Assembly: GCA_964505305.1 (NCBI GenBank) | Contig: CAZDHE010000015.1 | Location: forward strand, 1 to 22,904 | Direction of reading: 5' to 3' | DNA: 22,904 nt | Source of the DNA: JAXHLG01 sp964505305 | GTDB taxonomy: Bacteria > Patescibacteriota > Minisyncoccia > Moranbacterales > DUUL01 | In this document: positions 14,450 to 22,870 of the stretch, piece after piece | Position numbering within the stretch: position 1 is the first letter of the stretch | How the letters are laid out: every line of letters starts with the position of its first letter | Program-made: the position numbers and the translations under genes | Notes under the pieces: generated by a model | What the model saw: the letters and a program-made list of their open reading frames with translations, nothing else | Databases searched by the model: none | What the model was told of the DNA's origin: nothing

Positions 14450-15907
14450 TTATTCTCGCAGAACGCAAGCCTTTAAGTCTTCAAATTGCTCCACTTGTTC
14501 CAAGTCAGCGCCTTCCCAATCACAACTCCGGTCCAAAACAATCGGACTTGGCAAGTCTTTGATTTGAGAAGAATTTTCCAGTCTGTTATCGTTGCCCACA
14601 ACCACCCACTTGGAAAAATCTTCTTGGGGGTTGTTTTTATTATAATATCTTACCCTGCTTTCATCAAAATAATACCTGGTAGTAGTGTAGTCAAAAGGAT
14701 TGGAGGTGATTACAGTTTGAAACTGGGGATTTTCTTTAATAAAGTTAGAAGCTTCATACCAATGAGTATTATGACTTATCGGTTTTAGAGTAAGAATTAA
14801 AGCTCCGAAAACAAACAAACCGGCTATCCAAGCATAACTCCTTCTAAACATCACCACAATCATCCCCGCCAACAGGACATAAAACATTATAGCAGCCGGC
14901 ATAAAATAGCGGGAAACATACAGCTTTATATTAAAGTGGGAAGCGATAATAAGAAACACAAGGGTTCCAAGAGACAACACTCCCAAAACAAAAAATTCTT
15001 CCCTTTTTTTCTTTTTCAACCAAGCAATGGCAAATAAAACCACCATAAAAATCAAAACCAATAATCCCGCCGAAGATCCGTCAAAAAAATACCTAAATTC
15101 ATTAGCCGAAGGCACGCCGCCCGTTCCGGGGGGATGTCCAAACAAAAATATTTGCAAAGTCTTGGGAATATCGCTCAAATAAGAAACATCAATCCACCCC
15201 AGATTTCCTTTAAGCATATGGGTTATAAAAATCTTAATCCAAGTCAGGAAAAAAGCAAAAATGACCCCGGTTCCGATCCAAAAACCGGCACTTCCCAAAA
15301 TAGCTTTTTTAAAGCTCTCTTTCTGAAAAATCCGCTTGTAAAAAACAAAAGTTAGATAAAAAATTATAAAGAAAAATAAGGACAAATAGTGGGTATAGAA
15401 AGAGAGTCCCCCGAAAACTCCCCACCATATCCAATCCTTCCTCTTATTTTCTTTCAAAGCTTTATAGAAAAACCAAGTGGCCCATATCATTAAAAAACCA
15501 AACAACTCATACATTCTGGCTTCTTGGGAATACTGAATCGCAAAAGGGGAAAAGGCTACCAAAGAGGCTGCCAATAAACCGGCTCTTCTGTTAAACATTT
15601 TGGAGCCGATCCAATACAAGGAAGATATACTTAAAAGGCCGATCAAGGCCGAAAAGGAACGTATTCCGGCCGGAGAATAATCAAACATAGCGGCCCAGGG
15701 CTTCACCAGCCAGTAATGCAAAGGAGGATGAACATCATCAAAAATCATCTGGTTCATCTCTCCCCAAGAATGTTTTACTAGGATGCCGGTGAAGGCTTCG
15801 TCATACCAATAATCTTTCATCTCCAAAATTGGATTCACCCTCAAAAAAAATGCTCCCAGCAATATGAAGGCCAGGATAATAATAGCATTTTTTCTCTTCA
15901 TTTTCAT
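14450..15907 (-). CDS. GT-C glycosyltransferase, family 39/ArnT-like
   Basis: The 485-residue protein has an N-terminal span, then the GT-C catalytic loop with YWYDEAFTG (residues 33-41, D36-E37 being the metal/base pair) and DVHPPLHYWL (about 58-67), followed by YSQEARMYEL and about ten further membrane spans. The last 90 residues are soluble and extracytoplasmic. Such enzymes move sugars or mannose from polyprenyl-phosphate donors to lipid or protein acceptors on the outer face of the cytoplasmic membrane. The acceptor cannot be read from sequence. It stands alone with gaps on both sides. The ATG at 15907 is used; a second ATG lies two codons in. Confidence 0.88.
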   Translation of the reverse strand: MKMKRKNAIIILAFILLGAFFLRVNPILEMKDYWYDEAFTGILVKHSWGEMNQMIFDDVHPPLHYWLVKPWAAMFDYSPAGIRSFSALIGLLSISSLYWIGSKMFNRRAGLLAASLVAFSPFAIQYSQEARMYELFGFLMIWATWFFYKALKENKRKDWIWWGVFGGLSFYTHYLSLFFFIIFYLTFVFYKRIFQKESFKKAILGSAGFWIGTGVIFAFFLTWIKIFITHMLKGNLGWIDVSYLSDIPKTLQIFLFGHPPGTGGVPSANEFRYFFDGSSAGLLVLIFMVVLFAIAWLKKKKREEFFVLGVLSLGTLVFLIIASHFNIKLYVSRYFMPAAIMFYVLLAGMIVVMFRRSYAWIAGLFVFGALILTLKPISHNTHWYEASNFIKENPQFQTVITSNPFDYTTTRYYFDESRVRYYNKNNPQEDFSKWVVVGNDNRLENSSQIKDLPSPIVLDRSCDWEGADLEQVEQFEDLKACVLRE

Positions 15908-16264
15908 AATTTAGTTTTAATTATTATTGAATTTAATAAAATGATAAGATAGATATAATCAAGATTTAATCAAAAAACCTGTAAAGATTTGGAAAGAATC
16001 CACTTGAAATGCCTAATATCAAATAAAACCCTTTTTAAACAGGCAGGAAAACCTGAAATACGAATCTTTAACAGCCAATTAAAATCCGCTAATCTCTAAA
16101 AAAGGACAAAAAGATAAAATATTTACGTTTTTAAATGGGCGGGAAATCCGAAATTCTCTGAGCGAAAATTATTTTACCTTATTTATGGATTTTTAGCTAA
16201 AATATTTTTTCAATTTTCAAATTTTATTTACTCTTGCCGGCTCGTAAAATTATCTGAAATTAGT
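15908..16264. other. AT-rich intergenic region, possible structured segment
   Basis: There is no gene in these 357 bases. A long-range inverted pair is visible: CTGTAAAGATT (15979-15989) and AATCTTTAACAG (16063-16074), with one bulge. Inside it lies a small CAGG-AAAA-CCTG hairpin (16044-16055). A plus-strand TATAAT at 15954-15959 has no well-spaced -35. The stretch could include the glycosyltransferase promoter on minus (TTGATT at 15962-15957 with TTATTA 17 bases on), but this is weak. No known ncRNA is recognised. Confidence 0.35.
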
Positions 16265-17215
16265 TTACTCTTCTTCATTTTCTTGACTGCTTGACTGCTC
16301 CTTTTCTTGATCGCTTGATTGTTTTTCTTCTTCGTTTTCTTCATTGTTAATTTCTATTGCGGATTTATAAATAGCCTTGCTCGGGATTCTCAAGTCAATG
16401 TATTCAAGGCGATCTTTTTCTTTATCAGTAATCCGGCCGTTCGTCAAAAGTTTTTTTAGTAAACTTATCTGGGAATCAACGGTTTTTTGAGTATTAAACA
16501 TAATGCTCCAGTCATCTTCGGTTGCCAGCCTTACTTCACCGGAAACTCCGGAGGGAGTTTGCATTTCTTTTTTAATATCCACCCCCAAAGCCTGCTCGAT
16601 CCTTTCTTTAGCTTGACAGCCAAAGCTCACTATCTCTCCCAGATTTTCTTTTTTCTCATTCTCGGAAAGTTCTTCGGAGAAAATTTCTTCTTTAATTAAA
16701 TTAAATTCCTCCAAGGAATTATTTTCTCGGATTTCATTTTGACTTAGCCGCTTAAAGACAAGCCCCTCGCCATCTATTAAATAGTACTCCTCCCCCCTTT
16801 GCCAAATAGCCACGTTTTCCCTGCCTTGAACATTTAAAATGATTTTATGCGGAAATTTTTTTTCCACGCCAATTTCTTTGATTTTTAAAAAATCCTCCTT
16901 CAAGAAAAACTCCAACTCCTTGCCGGATAAATTTAAAATGTTTTCTCTGGGCAAAAAATTAAACTTTCTCTTTTTTAAAAAAATCTCAGTTTTATTCTTG
17001 ATTTCATCTTGGCTCAAATCCTCTGCGCTTGCATTTACTTCAATCTCTTGAATTCGAGTATAGTTGGAAAAAAAGAAAACCCATCCGGCGACTCCCAAAA
17101 ATAAAACCAGCAAAAACAGGAAGATAATTTTCCTGACGACGATCTGAAATGAAGATTTCTTGGCGGTTGATTTCTTGAATTTGCCATATTTATTTTTTCG
17201 ATTTTTAAGTCTCAT
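16265..17215 (-). CDS. ftsQ: Cell division protein FtsQ/DivIB
   Basis: The 316-residue protein has a very basic cytoplasmic N-terminus, one span (about 29-50), a POTRA domain starting IQEIEVNA (about 55-125), YYLIDGEGLVFK (144-155) typical of the FtsQ beta domain, and the C-terminal YIDLRIPSKAIYK (272-284). It is the bitopic divisome protein that links FtsB/FtsL to the septum. The tail (about 290-316) is an unusual Glu/Gln/Ser low-complexity extension. Its ATG overlaps the TGA of the preceding Mur-ligase-like gene by four bases (ATGA), so the two are translationally coupled, a remnant of the usual mur-fts cluster order. Confidence 0.9.
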   Translation of the reverse strand: MRLKNRKNKYGKFKKSTAKKSSFQIVVRKIIFLFLLVLFLGVAGWVFFFSNYTRIQEIEVNASAEDLSQDEIKNKTEIFLKKRKFNFLPRENILNLSGKELEFFLKEDFLKIKEIGVEKKFPHKIILNVQGRENVAIWQRGEEYYLIDGEGLVFKRLSQNEIRENNSLEEFNLIKEEIFSEELSENEKKENLGEIVSFGCQAKERIEQALGVDIKKEMQTPSGVSGEVRLATEDDWSIMFNTQKTVDSQISLLKKLLTNGRITDKEKDRLEYIDLRIPSKAIYKSAIEINNEENEEEKQSSDQEKEQSSSQENEEE

Positions 17216-17967
17216 TTTCTCTTCAATTTTCTTTTTATTTCTTCAGCGGCCACATAAGCGGCAACTTGGGCTCTTATGTTATGCTTGCCATATAAATCTA
17301 TTTTAATATGTTTTTTCTTGTTTTTAAAGCTTAAATTAAAATTTTCCCCGGAAGTGTTTCTCTTAATCCCGCTTATTTTAGCGTCTGAATCCCGTCCTTC
17401 TCCAAAAAGAATCACTTTGCCCTCAGCGTTTTTTCTCAAATCCTTCACTCTTGCATCATCGGCATTTAAGATGATAGTCCCTTCTTTGGGAACAGACTTT
17501 ACTAACACCTTCATCTCTTCGGCTAAATCATCCTGCCAGCAATCATTGTCGGGGAAACTTTTATTGATGTTGGAAATAACGGCTAAATCTGGTTTAACTA
17601 TGGACAACAAATACTTCATATCGCCTTTTTTATTCACCCCCATCTCCAAAACCAAAACTTTTGGGAAATTGCGGCAAAAAAGAGCAATCCACGTTCCCGT
17701 AATCAAAACATCGCACCACTTGAAAATGGAAGAATAGCCCGAAGGCAAAAACAGTATCGCCAAAGGCAGTCCTATTTCCGTATTAAAACTGCGGGGATTA
17801 CCTCTTACATTTCCCTCCTCCTTTAGCTCTTGGAGTATTTTATTTTTAATAAAAGTCTTATTGGTCGTTCCGGCAACGGAAACGATCCTTGGTTTGTGCC
17901 GCCAAAGCAAAACCTTGGTGATAAATTTTAAGTATTTTTCTACTAAAAATTTAAATATTTTTTTCAT
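17212..17967 (-). CDS. MurF-like Mur ligase, central domain only
   Basis: The 251-residue protein is about half of a normal MurF (about 430-460 residues). It has an amphipathic N-terminus, an ATP-binding-type region VAGTTNKTFIKNKI (31-44), the FNTEIGLPLAIL segment (61-72), VLVLEMGVNKKGDMKYL (104-120, with E108), LNADDARV (157-164) and GKHNIRAQVAAY (227-238), then stops where the C-terminal ligase domain would begin. The P-loop, normally G-T/S-x-G-K-T-T, reads GTTNKTF, losing the Gly before Lys and the last Thr. It is thus either a degenerate paralogue or a non-catalytic partner. The open frame is intact and coupled to ftsQ, which argues against a simple pseudogene. A TATAAT at 17991-17986 may serve as its -10 box. 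Confidence 0.82.
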   Translation of the reverse strand: MKKIFKFLVEKYLKFITKVLLWRHKPRIVSVAGTTNKTFIKNKILQELKEEGNVRGNPRSFNTEIGLPLAILFLPSGYSSIFKWCDVLITGTWIALFCRNFPKVLVLEMGVNKKGDMKYLLSIVKPDLAVISNINKSFPDNDCWQDDLAEEMKVLVKSVPKEGTIILNADDARVKDLRKNAEGKVILFGEGRDSDAKISGIKRNTSGENFNLSFKNKKKHIKIDLYGKHNIRAQVAAYVAAEEIKRKLKRK

Positions 17968-18066
17968 TGGTTTTATTTAAAGAAGATTATAAAAAGTTGT
18001 CTTAAAATAAGTTCTTTTAAAAGCTTACCACCGCAAGAATCAATGAAATAATTTAAAATTAATTTT

Positions 18067-19290
18067 TTATAAATTTCTTCCATATTTTTTCTGCAAATGC
18101 TCCTCCATCTTTGCAAATGCCTGTTCGATAGACTCTTTGCTTCTTCCAAAACAAATTCTGATATGGTCTTCTCCTTTTTTTCCAAAAGCCGCACCGGGAA
18201 CCACCGCCACTTTAGCCTCATATAAAAACTCCAGCGCTAAACGCCAAGACAAGGAGTTTTTCTGATCATTTTTAATTTCATACCGATTTCCCGCTTTGGA
18301 TTTTTGCAAATTTTCTTTTAGAAAAGAGGTTATTTTGGGAAAAACAAAGTAAGCGGCGCGAGGTTTCTGATAATCAAACCAATCCTTCATTTTATCTAAA
18401 TAAAAACAAACCAAATCCCTTTTTTCGGAAAAATCTTTCCGAGCCTCTTCCACTTCTTCCGAAGCCATTTCCAAAGCCGCCAAAGCTCCCCATTGAGAAA
18501 CAACAGGCGCGCAAGTTACCAAAGCGTCGTGGGCTCCCAATATTTTCTCGGTTAAGTTTCTATCTGCAGCCAGAAAACCAACTCTCCATCCCGTCATTGC
18601 ATAAGACTTGGAAAAAGAAAATATATAAATAATTCTATCCCTGAACTCGGAAAATCTTCCCATAGAAACAAATTCATCATCGTCAAAAATAAAATCTCTA
18701 TAAACTTCATCAGCTAGAATATACAAATTGTGCTGCTTGGCTATTTCCAAAATTTTCAAAAGTTTTTCTCTTGAATAAATAGTTCCGGTTGGATTATTGG
18801 GATTACAAAAAAGAATGGCCCGGGTCTTGGAATTAATCTTCTTCTTAATTTTTTCGGGATCTAAATCCCAAGAATTTTTTTCCTCCAAAGAGAAAAATCG
18901 AGGGATTCCGCCGGCATTTTTAATGGCTTCTTGATAGGAAGTGTAAGTGGGATCGGGTATCAAAACCTCTTCGCCGCTATTTAAAACAGTTAGTAAAGTG
19001 GCGGTTATGGCCTCAATCGCTCCGGCAGTTACGATTATCTCGGACTCAAAATCGTAGTTAATTCCTCTTTTAGCCAGATCCATTTCAATCGCCTCTCTTA
19101 ACTCCAGCATACCCGGCGATAAAGAATATTTATCCGCCCTTCCCTCCCGAATCGCCTCCGAGGCCTTTCTGCGAATACACTCGGGAGCCGGAAAACCTGG
19201 AATGCCTTGCGCTAAAGAAACCACTCCCGGCAATTTAGAAGAGCGGATTTCCATCTCTTTGATAGGTGATAACTTGGGTTTGTTTTCCAT
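18067..19290 (-). CDS. PLP-dependent class I/II aminotransferase (aspartate aminotransferase-like)
   Basis: The 407-residue protein has the fold-type I landmarks: LAQGIPGFPAP (26-36), YSLSPGMLELREAI, TAGAIEAI (88-95), FCNPNNPTG (171-179), LADEVYRDF (192-200, D194 and Y197), and the PLP lysine in FSFSKSYAMTGWRVGF (K238, R246). A second Arg near IRICFGRS would bind the substrate carboxylate. It transfers amino groups between an amino acid and a 2-oxo acid in the cytoplasm; the preferred substrate (Asp, aromatic or other) is not decidable. The family length of about 390 residues fits; a short insertion near 331-350 is present. It lies 24 bases after glmS and is probably co-transcribed. Confidence 0.92.
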   Translation of the reverse strand: MENKPKLSPIKEMEIRSSKLPGVVSLAQGIPGFPAPECIRRKASEAIREGRADKYSLSPGMLELREAIEMDLAKRGINYDFESEIIVTAGAIEAITATLLTVLNSGEEVLIPDPTYTSYQEAIKNAGGIPRFFSLEEKNSWDLDPEKIKKKINSKTRAILFCNPNNPTGTIYSREKLLKILEIAKQHNLYILADEVYRDFIFDDDEFVSMGRFSEFRDRIIYIFSFSKSYAMTGWRVGFLAADRNLTEKILGAHDALVTCAPVVSQWGALAALEMASEEVEEARKDFSEKRDLVCFYLDKMKDWFDYQKPRAAYFVFPKITSFLKENLQKSKAGNRYEIKNDQKNSLSWRLALEFLYEAKVAVVPGAAFGKKGEDHIRICFGRSKESIEQAFAKMEEHLQKKYGRNL

Positions 19291-19314
19291 TGAATTTGTA
19301 GTTGTTAGATAATT

Positions 19315-21150
19315 TTATTCGACCGTCACGCTTTTGGCCAGATTTCTGGGTCTGTCCACATCAAATCCCAATCCGGTTCCAAAATAATAAGAAAACAATT
19401 GCAGAGCTGTCACGCTCAAAAAAGGAGTTAACAGTTCCGAGGCCTTGGGAATATAAATTACTTCATCGGCGATGGAGGCGATTTTCTTGTCTCCCTTGTT
19501 TGCCACGGCCAAAATTCTTCCGCCCCGAGCTTTTATTTCCTCCATTCCGCTGATCGTTTTAGAGTAAACACTATCCTGAGGAGCCAAGAAAAAAGAAGGG
19601 AAATTTTTATCAATCATAGCAATAGGACCATGCTTCATCTCCCCGGCCGAGTAGCCTTCTGCGTGAACGTAAGAAATCTCTTTGAGTTTTAAAGCCCCTT
19701 CCATAGCAATGGGGTAGTTATACTTCCTTCCCAAATAAAGCCAATTTTTATAAGAAAGATTGTTTTTAGCTATTTTTTTAATCTCCCTCTTTTGAGCCAA
19801 GACGCTTTTTATCAACTCAGGAATTCTTTTGAGTTCTTGAGCCAATTCCTGGGCTTCGGCGCTTGACATCAAACGCTGCCTCCCCAAACTCAACGCCAGC
19901 AAAACCAATATAGCCAATTGAGAGGTAAACGCCTTGGTAGAGGCCACTCCTATTTCCGGTCCGGCGTGATTATAAACTCCGGCATCGGTTTCTCTGGAAA
20001 TGGTAGAACCAACAACATTAACTATTCCCAGGGTTAAAGCTCCTTTAAGCTTAGCCTCTCTTAAGGCCTCCAAGGTATCGGCAGTCTCCCCGGACTGAGA
20101 AATAGCCAAAACAGCTGTCTCTTCATTCAAAACAGGATTTCTATAACGAAATTCTCCGGCATAATCTACCTCGGTAGAAATGCCCGCATATTCTTCCAAA
20201 AGATATTTCCCCACCAAGCCGGCATAAAAAGAAGTTCCGCAACTTACAATTACTACTTTCCGGATTTTTCTAAGTTCTCCCTCCACCTCGGATAAACCGC
20301 CGAGAATCGGGCGGGAATTTTTATTTATAAATTTATCCACTCTCCCCCGAATAGCATCTTCAATAGCTCCGGGCTGCTCAAAGATTTCTTTAAGCATAAA
20401 ATGGTCAAAACCTTGCTTCTTAGTTTCTTGCTCCGTCCAAGTCAATTCGGCTTCCGACTTGAAAACCTTCTCTGAATAATTAAAAATTTCGTAACCTTCC
20501 GAAGAAATTTCAGCCAAATCGCCGTCTTCCAGGTAAACCACTTGGCGAGTATGAGCTATAATAGCCGAAGCATCCGAAGCAATTATATACTCGTCATTCC
20601 CCACTCCCAAGATCAAGGGGCTTCCTTTGCGAGCAGCCCAAAGCTTGCCGGGATTTTCTTTATCCATAACCACAATTCCATAAGTTCCCTCCGCTTTGCT
20701 CAAAGCTTTTTCTATGGCTTCCTTGGTATCGTTTTTTCGAGCTAATTCTTCTATCCAGTAAGCCAAAACTTCTGAATCTGTTTCAGATTTAAATTTATAA
20801 CCTCTCTTCGCCAGCTCCTTTTTTAATTCGGTGTAATTCTCGATGATTCCGTTGTGAGCCATCCAGACTCTGCCTTGAGGGCCTTGATGGGGGTGTGCAT
20901 TCGCCTCAGAAGGCTTTCCGTGAGTAGCCCAGCGAGTATGAGCAATACCGACATTCCCCGCAAAATCTTTTGGAGAAATTTTATTTTGTAAATCCGCTAC
21001 TTTTCCGATAGCTTTTTGAAACGAAATTTCCTTTTCGTTTTCCACAGCCAGCCCGGCGCTGTCATAACCCCGGTATTCCAGTTTTTTCAAGCCCTTTAGT
21101 AAAATCGGCAAAGATTCTTTTCTGCCAATGTAGCCAACGATTCCACACAT
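19315..21150 (-). CDS. glmS: Glutamine--fructose-6-phosphate aminotransferase (isomerizing)
   Basis: The 611-residue protein is complete: the N-terminal nucleophile Cys2 in MCGIVGYIG, the glutaminase motifs HTRWATHG and NGIIENY, then two SIS domains with SCGTSFYAG, SQSGETADTLEALR and STKAFTSQ, the EGYSAGEMKHGP loop, and the C-terminal DRPRNLAKSVTVE. It makes glucosamine-6-phosphate from fructose-6-phosphate and glutamine, feeding UDP-GlcNAc for the cell wall. No glmS ribozyme-like leader is evident in the 56 bases upstream. There is no Shine-Dalgarno in front of the ATG, though the strict MCGIVGY start fixes it. It is downstream of the Cys-rich anchored protein and upstream of the aminotransferase. 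Confidence 0.97.
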   Translation of the reverse strand: MCGIVGYIGRKESLPILLKGLKKLEYRGYDSAGLAVENEKEISFQKAIGKVADLQNKISPKDFAGNVGIAHTRWATHGKPSEANAHPHQGPQGRVWMAHNGIIENYTELKKELAKRGYKFKSETDSEVLAYWIEELARKNDTKEAIEKALSKAEGTYGIVVMDKENPGKLWAARKGSPLILGVGNDEYIIASDASAIIAHTRQVVYLEDGDLAEISSEGYEIFNYSEKVFKSEAELTWTEQETKKQGFDHFMLKEIFEQPGAIEDAIRGRVDKFINKNSRPILGGLSEVEGELRKIRKVVIVSCGTSFYAGLVGKYLLEEYAGISTEVDYAGEFRYRNPVLNEETAVLAISQSGETADTLEALREAKLKGALTLGIVNVVGSTISRETDAGVYNHAGPEIGVASTKAFTSQLAILVLLALSLGRQRLMSSAEAQELAQELKRIPELIKSVLAQKREIKKIAKNNLSYKNWLYLGRKYNYPIAMEGALKLKEISYVHAEGYSAGEMKHGPIAMIDKNFPSFFLAPQDSVYSKTISGMEEIKARGGRILAVANKGDKKIASIADEVIYIPKASELLTPFLSVTALQLFSYYFGTGLGFDVDRPRNLAKSVTVE

Positions 21151-21206
21151 AAAAAATATTTATTTTTAACATTGTCTTTTCAACAAAAAGTTCTGTGGCA
21201 ATTGAA

Positions 21207-22031
21207 TTAACGATCATGGATATTCTCCGGATTTCCGTGAATTTTAATGTAGTTATATGAATTAAATATATTAGTTTCCGCTTTAACATCAACATCGAAC
21301 ACCTCGGAAAGATTGTAAGCCGAAGAAAAAACCATCTTGAAATCTCTCTCTTCTCCGGCTCTCACAGTATTCATCACCTGAGAATTAACCGCCAGAAGTT
21401 CTCCTTCCCGATTTCTCAAAATAGCCTGTACTTTTATGGTTTCATAATCAGTGTTGCTCTCATTTATCAAAGTTCCGATAACTCTGGAGTTTCCGGCAAT
21501 TCCTTCGGAAGAATCCTCGAAAGAGGTTCTAATTATAGGCAATTTAGGACTGCTGTAATCGGAAAACTTTTTCCAATCCGTCTTGGTTATCTCAATTTTT
21601 AAATTATCGGGAGAACCGGGTAATTCAATATTTTGCAATAAAACCGACTTTTCCTCATCGGGCAAGATAAAACTTTTTATGTCAGGGACTTCCCGAAGAA
21701 TTTCGTTTTCTTCATCCAGAAAAGTGGCTTTAAGTTGAACTTCGGCCACGCCGAGGGAGCTATTGGGATTTTTCATCTTAACAACTGCATCAAATTTATT
21801 GGATTCCGTATTGTTCCATTCTTTATCTACAACTTCCAATTCGGAAATTTTTTCTTCTTCCGGGCAGGGCGGACAAGGCCCTCCGCAGTCCACGCCCTCC
21901 TCAAGTTGGTTCTTTATGCCATCATTACAAGTCGGATTGGGCGTAAGCAAAGAATGAATTCCAAAGCCTATAATAATCAATAAGCTAATATAAAAGCCGA
22001 CTGCAACAATTCTTTTTTTATTTCTACTCAT
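21207..22031 (-). CDS. Membrane-anchored extracytoplasmic protein with a Cys-rich segment
   Basis: The 274-residue protein has a basic start, one span (about 8-28), then TCNDGIKNQLEEGVDCGGPC and PPC with four cysteines (35, 49, 53, 56), like the C-x-DG-x-N-x-EEGVDCGGxCPPC segments in bacterial surface proteins. The rest is beta-rich, with two Ig-like or FxLYD-like halves (about 65-150 and 160-255). It is extracytoplasmic, tethered to the membrane; its function is unknown. A GAGGAGG Shine-Dalgarno (22061-22055) lies 23 bases before the ATG, and TAG directly precedes the ATG in frame, so no upstream start exists. A promoter is predicted at 22114-22086. Confidence 0.75.
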   Translation of the reverse strand: MSRNKKRIVAVGFYISLLIIIGFGIHSLLTPNPTCNDGIKNQLEEGVDCGGPCPPCPEEEKISELEVVDKEWNNTESNKFDAVVKMKNPNSSLGVAEVQLKATFLDEENEILREVPDIKSFILPDEEKSVLLQNIELPGSPDNLKIEITKTDWKKFSDYSSPKLPIIRTSFEDSSEGIAGNSRVIGTLINESNTDYETIKVQAILRNREGELLAVNSQVMNTVRAGEERDFKMVFSSAYNLSEVFDVDVKAETNIFNSYNYIKIHGNPENIHDR

Positions 22032-22085
22032 CTAATTTTTTATTTATTATCAAACCTCCTCAAAAAGAAGTTCTCTTCACATAGA

Positions 22086-22114
22086 ATAATATTACATTTT
22101 GTTTTTTTTTCCAA
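22086..22114 (-). promoter_or_regulatory. Promoter for the Cys-rich anchored protein
   Basis: On minus, TTGGAA (22114-22109), a 17-base A-rich spacer and TATTAT (22091-22086) match at 4 of 6 and 5 of 6. Predicted start is near 22079, leaving a leader of about 48 bases. It is back to back with the HPF promoter. Confidence 0.6.
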
Positions 22115-22139
22115 GTCTTTGTTGTTTCTATTTCCGGAA

Positions 22140-22168
22140 TTGAAAAATAATCTTTAATAATTTGTAGT
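22140..22168 (+). promoter_or_regulatory. Promoter for the ribosome hibernation factor gene
   Basis: TTGAAA (22140-22145), a 17-base spacer and TGTAGT (22163-22168) form a moderate promoter. The predicted start near 22175 would place the strong AAGGAGG at the very beginning of the mRNA. Confidence 0.45.
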
Positions 22169-22204
22169 ATGGGATAAGGAGGATTAAAAATTAAAAAAAA
22201 GCCT

Positions 22205-22576
22205 ATGCAAATCCGGTATTACTTCGGAGAAGACAAGCTTAGCTCCGAAGAAAAAGATTATATAGAAAAAAGATTAGGCAAGTTTCAAGATTTGTTGGAT
22301 AAAAATAAAAAATATGACGAAGATGAGTTATTTTTGGATTTCAGAGCAGAAAAAGACAAAAAAGGAATTTGGAATTTGGAAATAGTTTTCAACACTCCTT
22401 ACAATAATTATAGAGCTTCCAAGTCAAATAAATCAATCGTTGAGGCTTTCGACTCGACTCAAGAAGCTATCAAGAAGCAAATCCGAAGAGACAAAGGCAG
22501 GTGGCAGGACTTAAAAGAAAGAGGTCGAAGATCAATAAGGAAAAGCCACACCATAGACAATAAAGCAAGATTTTAA
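22205..22576 (+). CDS. Ribosome hibernation-promoting factor HPF/RaiA-like
   Basis: The 123-residue protein has the HPF/YfiA fold order: strand MQIRYYFGED, helix EEKDYIEKRLGKFQDLL, two or three beta-strands (DELFLDFRAEKD, WNLEIVFNTPYNNYRA), and a second helix ending in the basic KKQIRRDKGRWQDLKERGRR. Short HPF binds the 30S decoding and mRNA channel and stops translation in starved cells; the C-terminal dimerisation domain of long HPF is missing. AAGGAGG (22176-22182) lies 22 bases before the ATG at 22205, too far for usual initiation. An in-frame ATT at 22190 has ideal spacing, so the protein may begin five residues earlier. Confidence 0.82.
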   Translation: MQIRYYFGEDKLSSEEKDYIEKRLGKFQDLLDKNKKYDEDELFLDFRAEKDKKGIWNLEIVFNTPYNNYRASKSNKSIVEAFDSTQEAIKKQIRRDKGRWQDLKERGRRSIRKSHTIDNKARF

Positions 22577-22639
22577 TAATTCTCTGAAATAAAGAAATAT
22601 CTTTTCTCTGCTTTTGAAAAAGAAACATTTTTTGTACTC

Positions 22640-22870
22640 TTTTTTAAGAGAAATACTATCCCCTATTTTTTCAAAGTAAATCCTTCTTTATCCCTTCTTC
22701 TTTTGAGAGAAGCGTTCTCCTGCCTTCTCTTTTTTTAAGTAAATCCTCTTTTATTTCCTCTTTTTTTAAGTGGCTCTTCTTTTTTCCTCTTTTTTTAAGT
22801 GACACCTCTTTTGTTCCTTCTCTTTTTTTAAAGTAACTCTTTCTTTATTCCCTCCTTTTTTAAAAGTCCC
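22640..22870 (-). repeat. Degenerate polypyrimidine tandem array, about 7.5 units of 26-35 bases
   Basis: On plus each unit starts with a T6-T7 run followed by AAGT or a close variant, then a C/T-rich stretch ending CCTC or TTCTC. Units begin near 22640, 22666, 22701, 22730, 22761, 22790, 22823 and 22856; the last is the start of the right terminal inverted repeat. The units at 22730-22822 are the most alike. Read on minus the units are purine-rich. Some contain small palindromes (CTCTT/AAGAG; GAGAA-GCG-TTCTC). No gene is seen in 22577-22904. Confidence 0.8.

Noticed and set aside
17973..18221. 82-codon minus-strand frame at the end of the aminotransferase
   Set aside because: It lies mostly in another frame of the aminotransferase gene, which has clear homology there.
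21151..21206. glmS ribozyme or riboswitch in front of glmS
   Set aside because: Only 56 bases separate it from the previous gene and no ribozyme core is recognisable.
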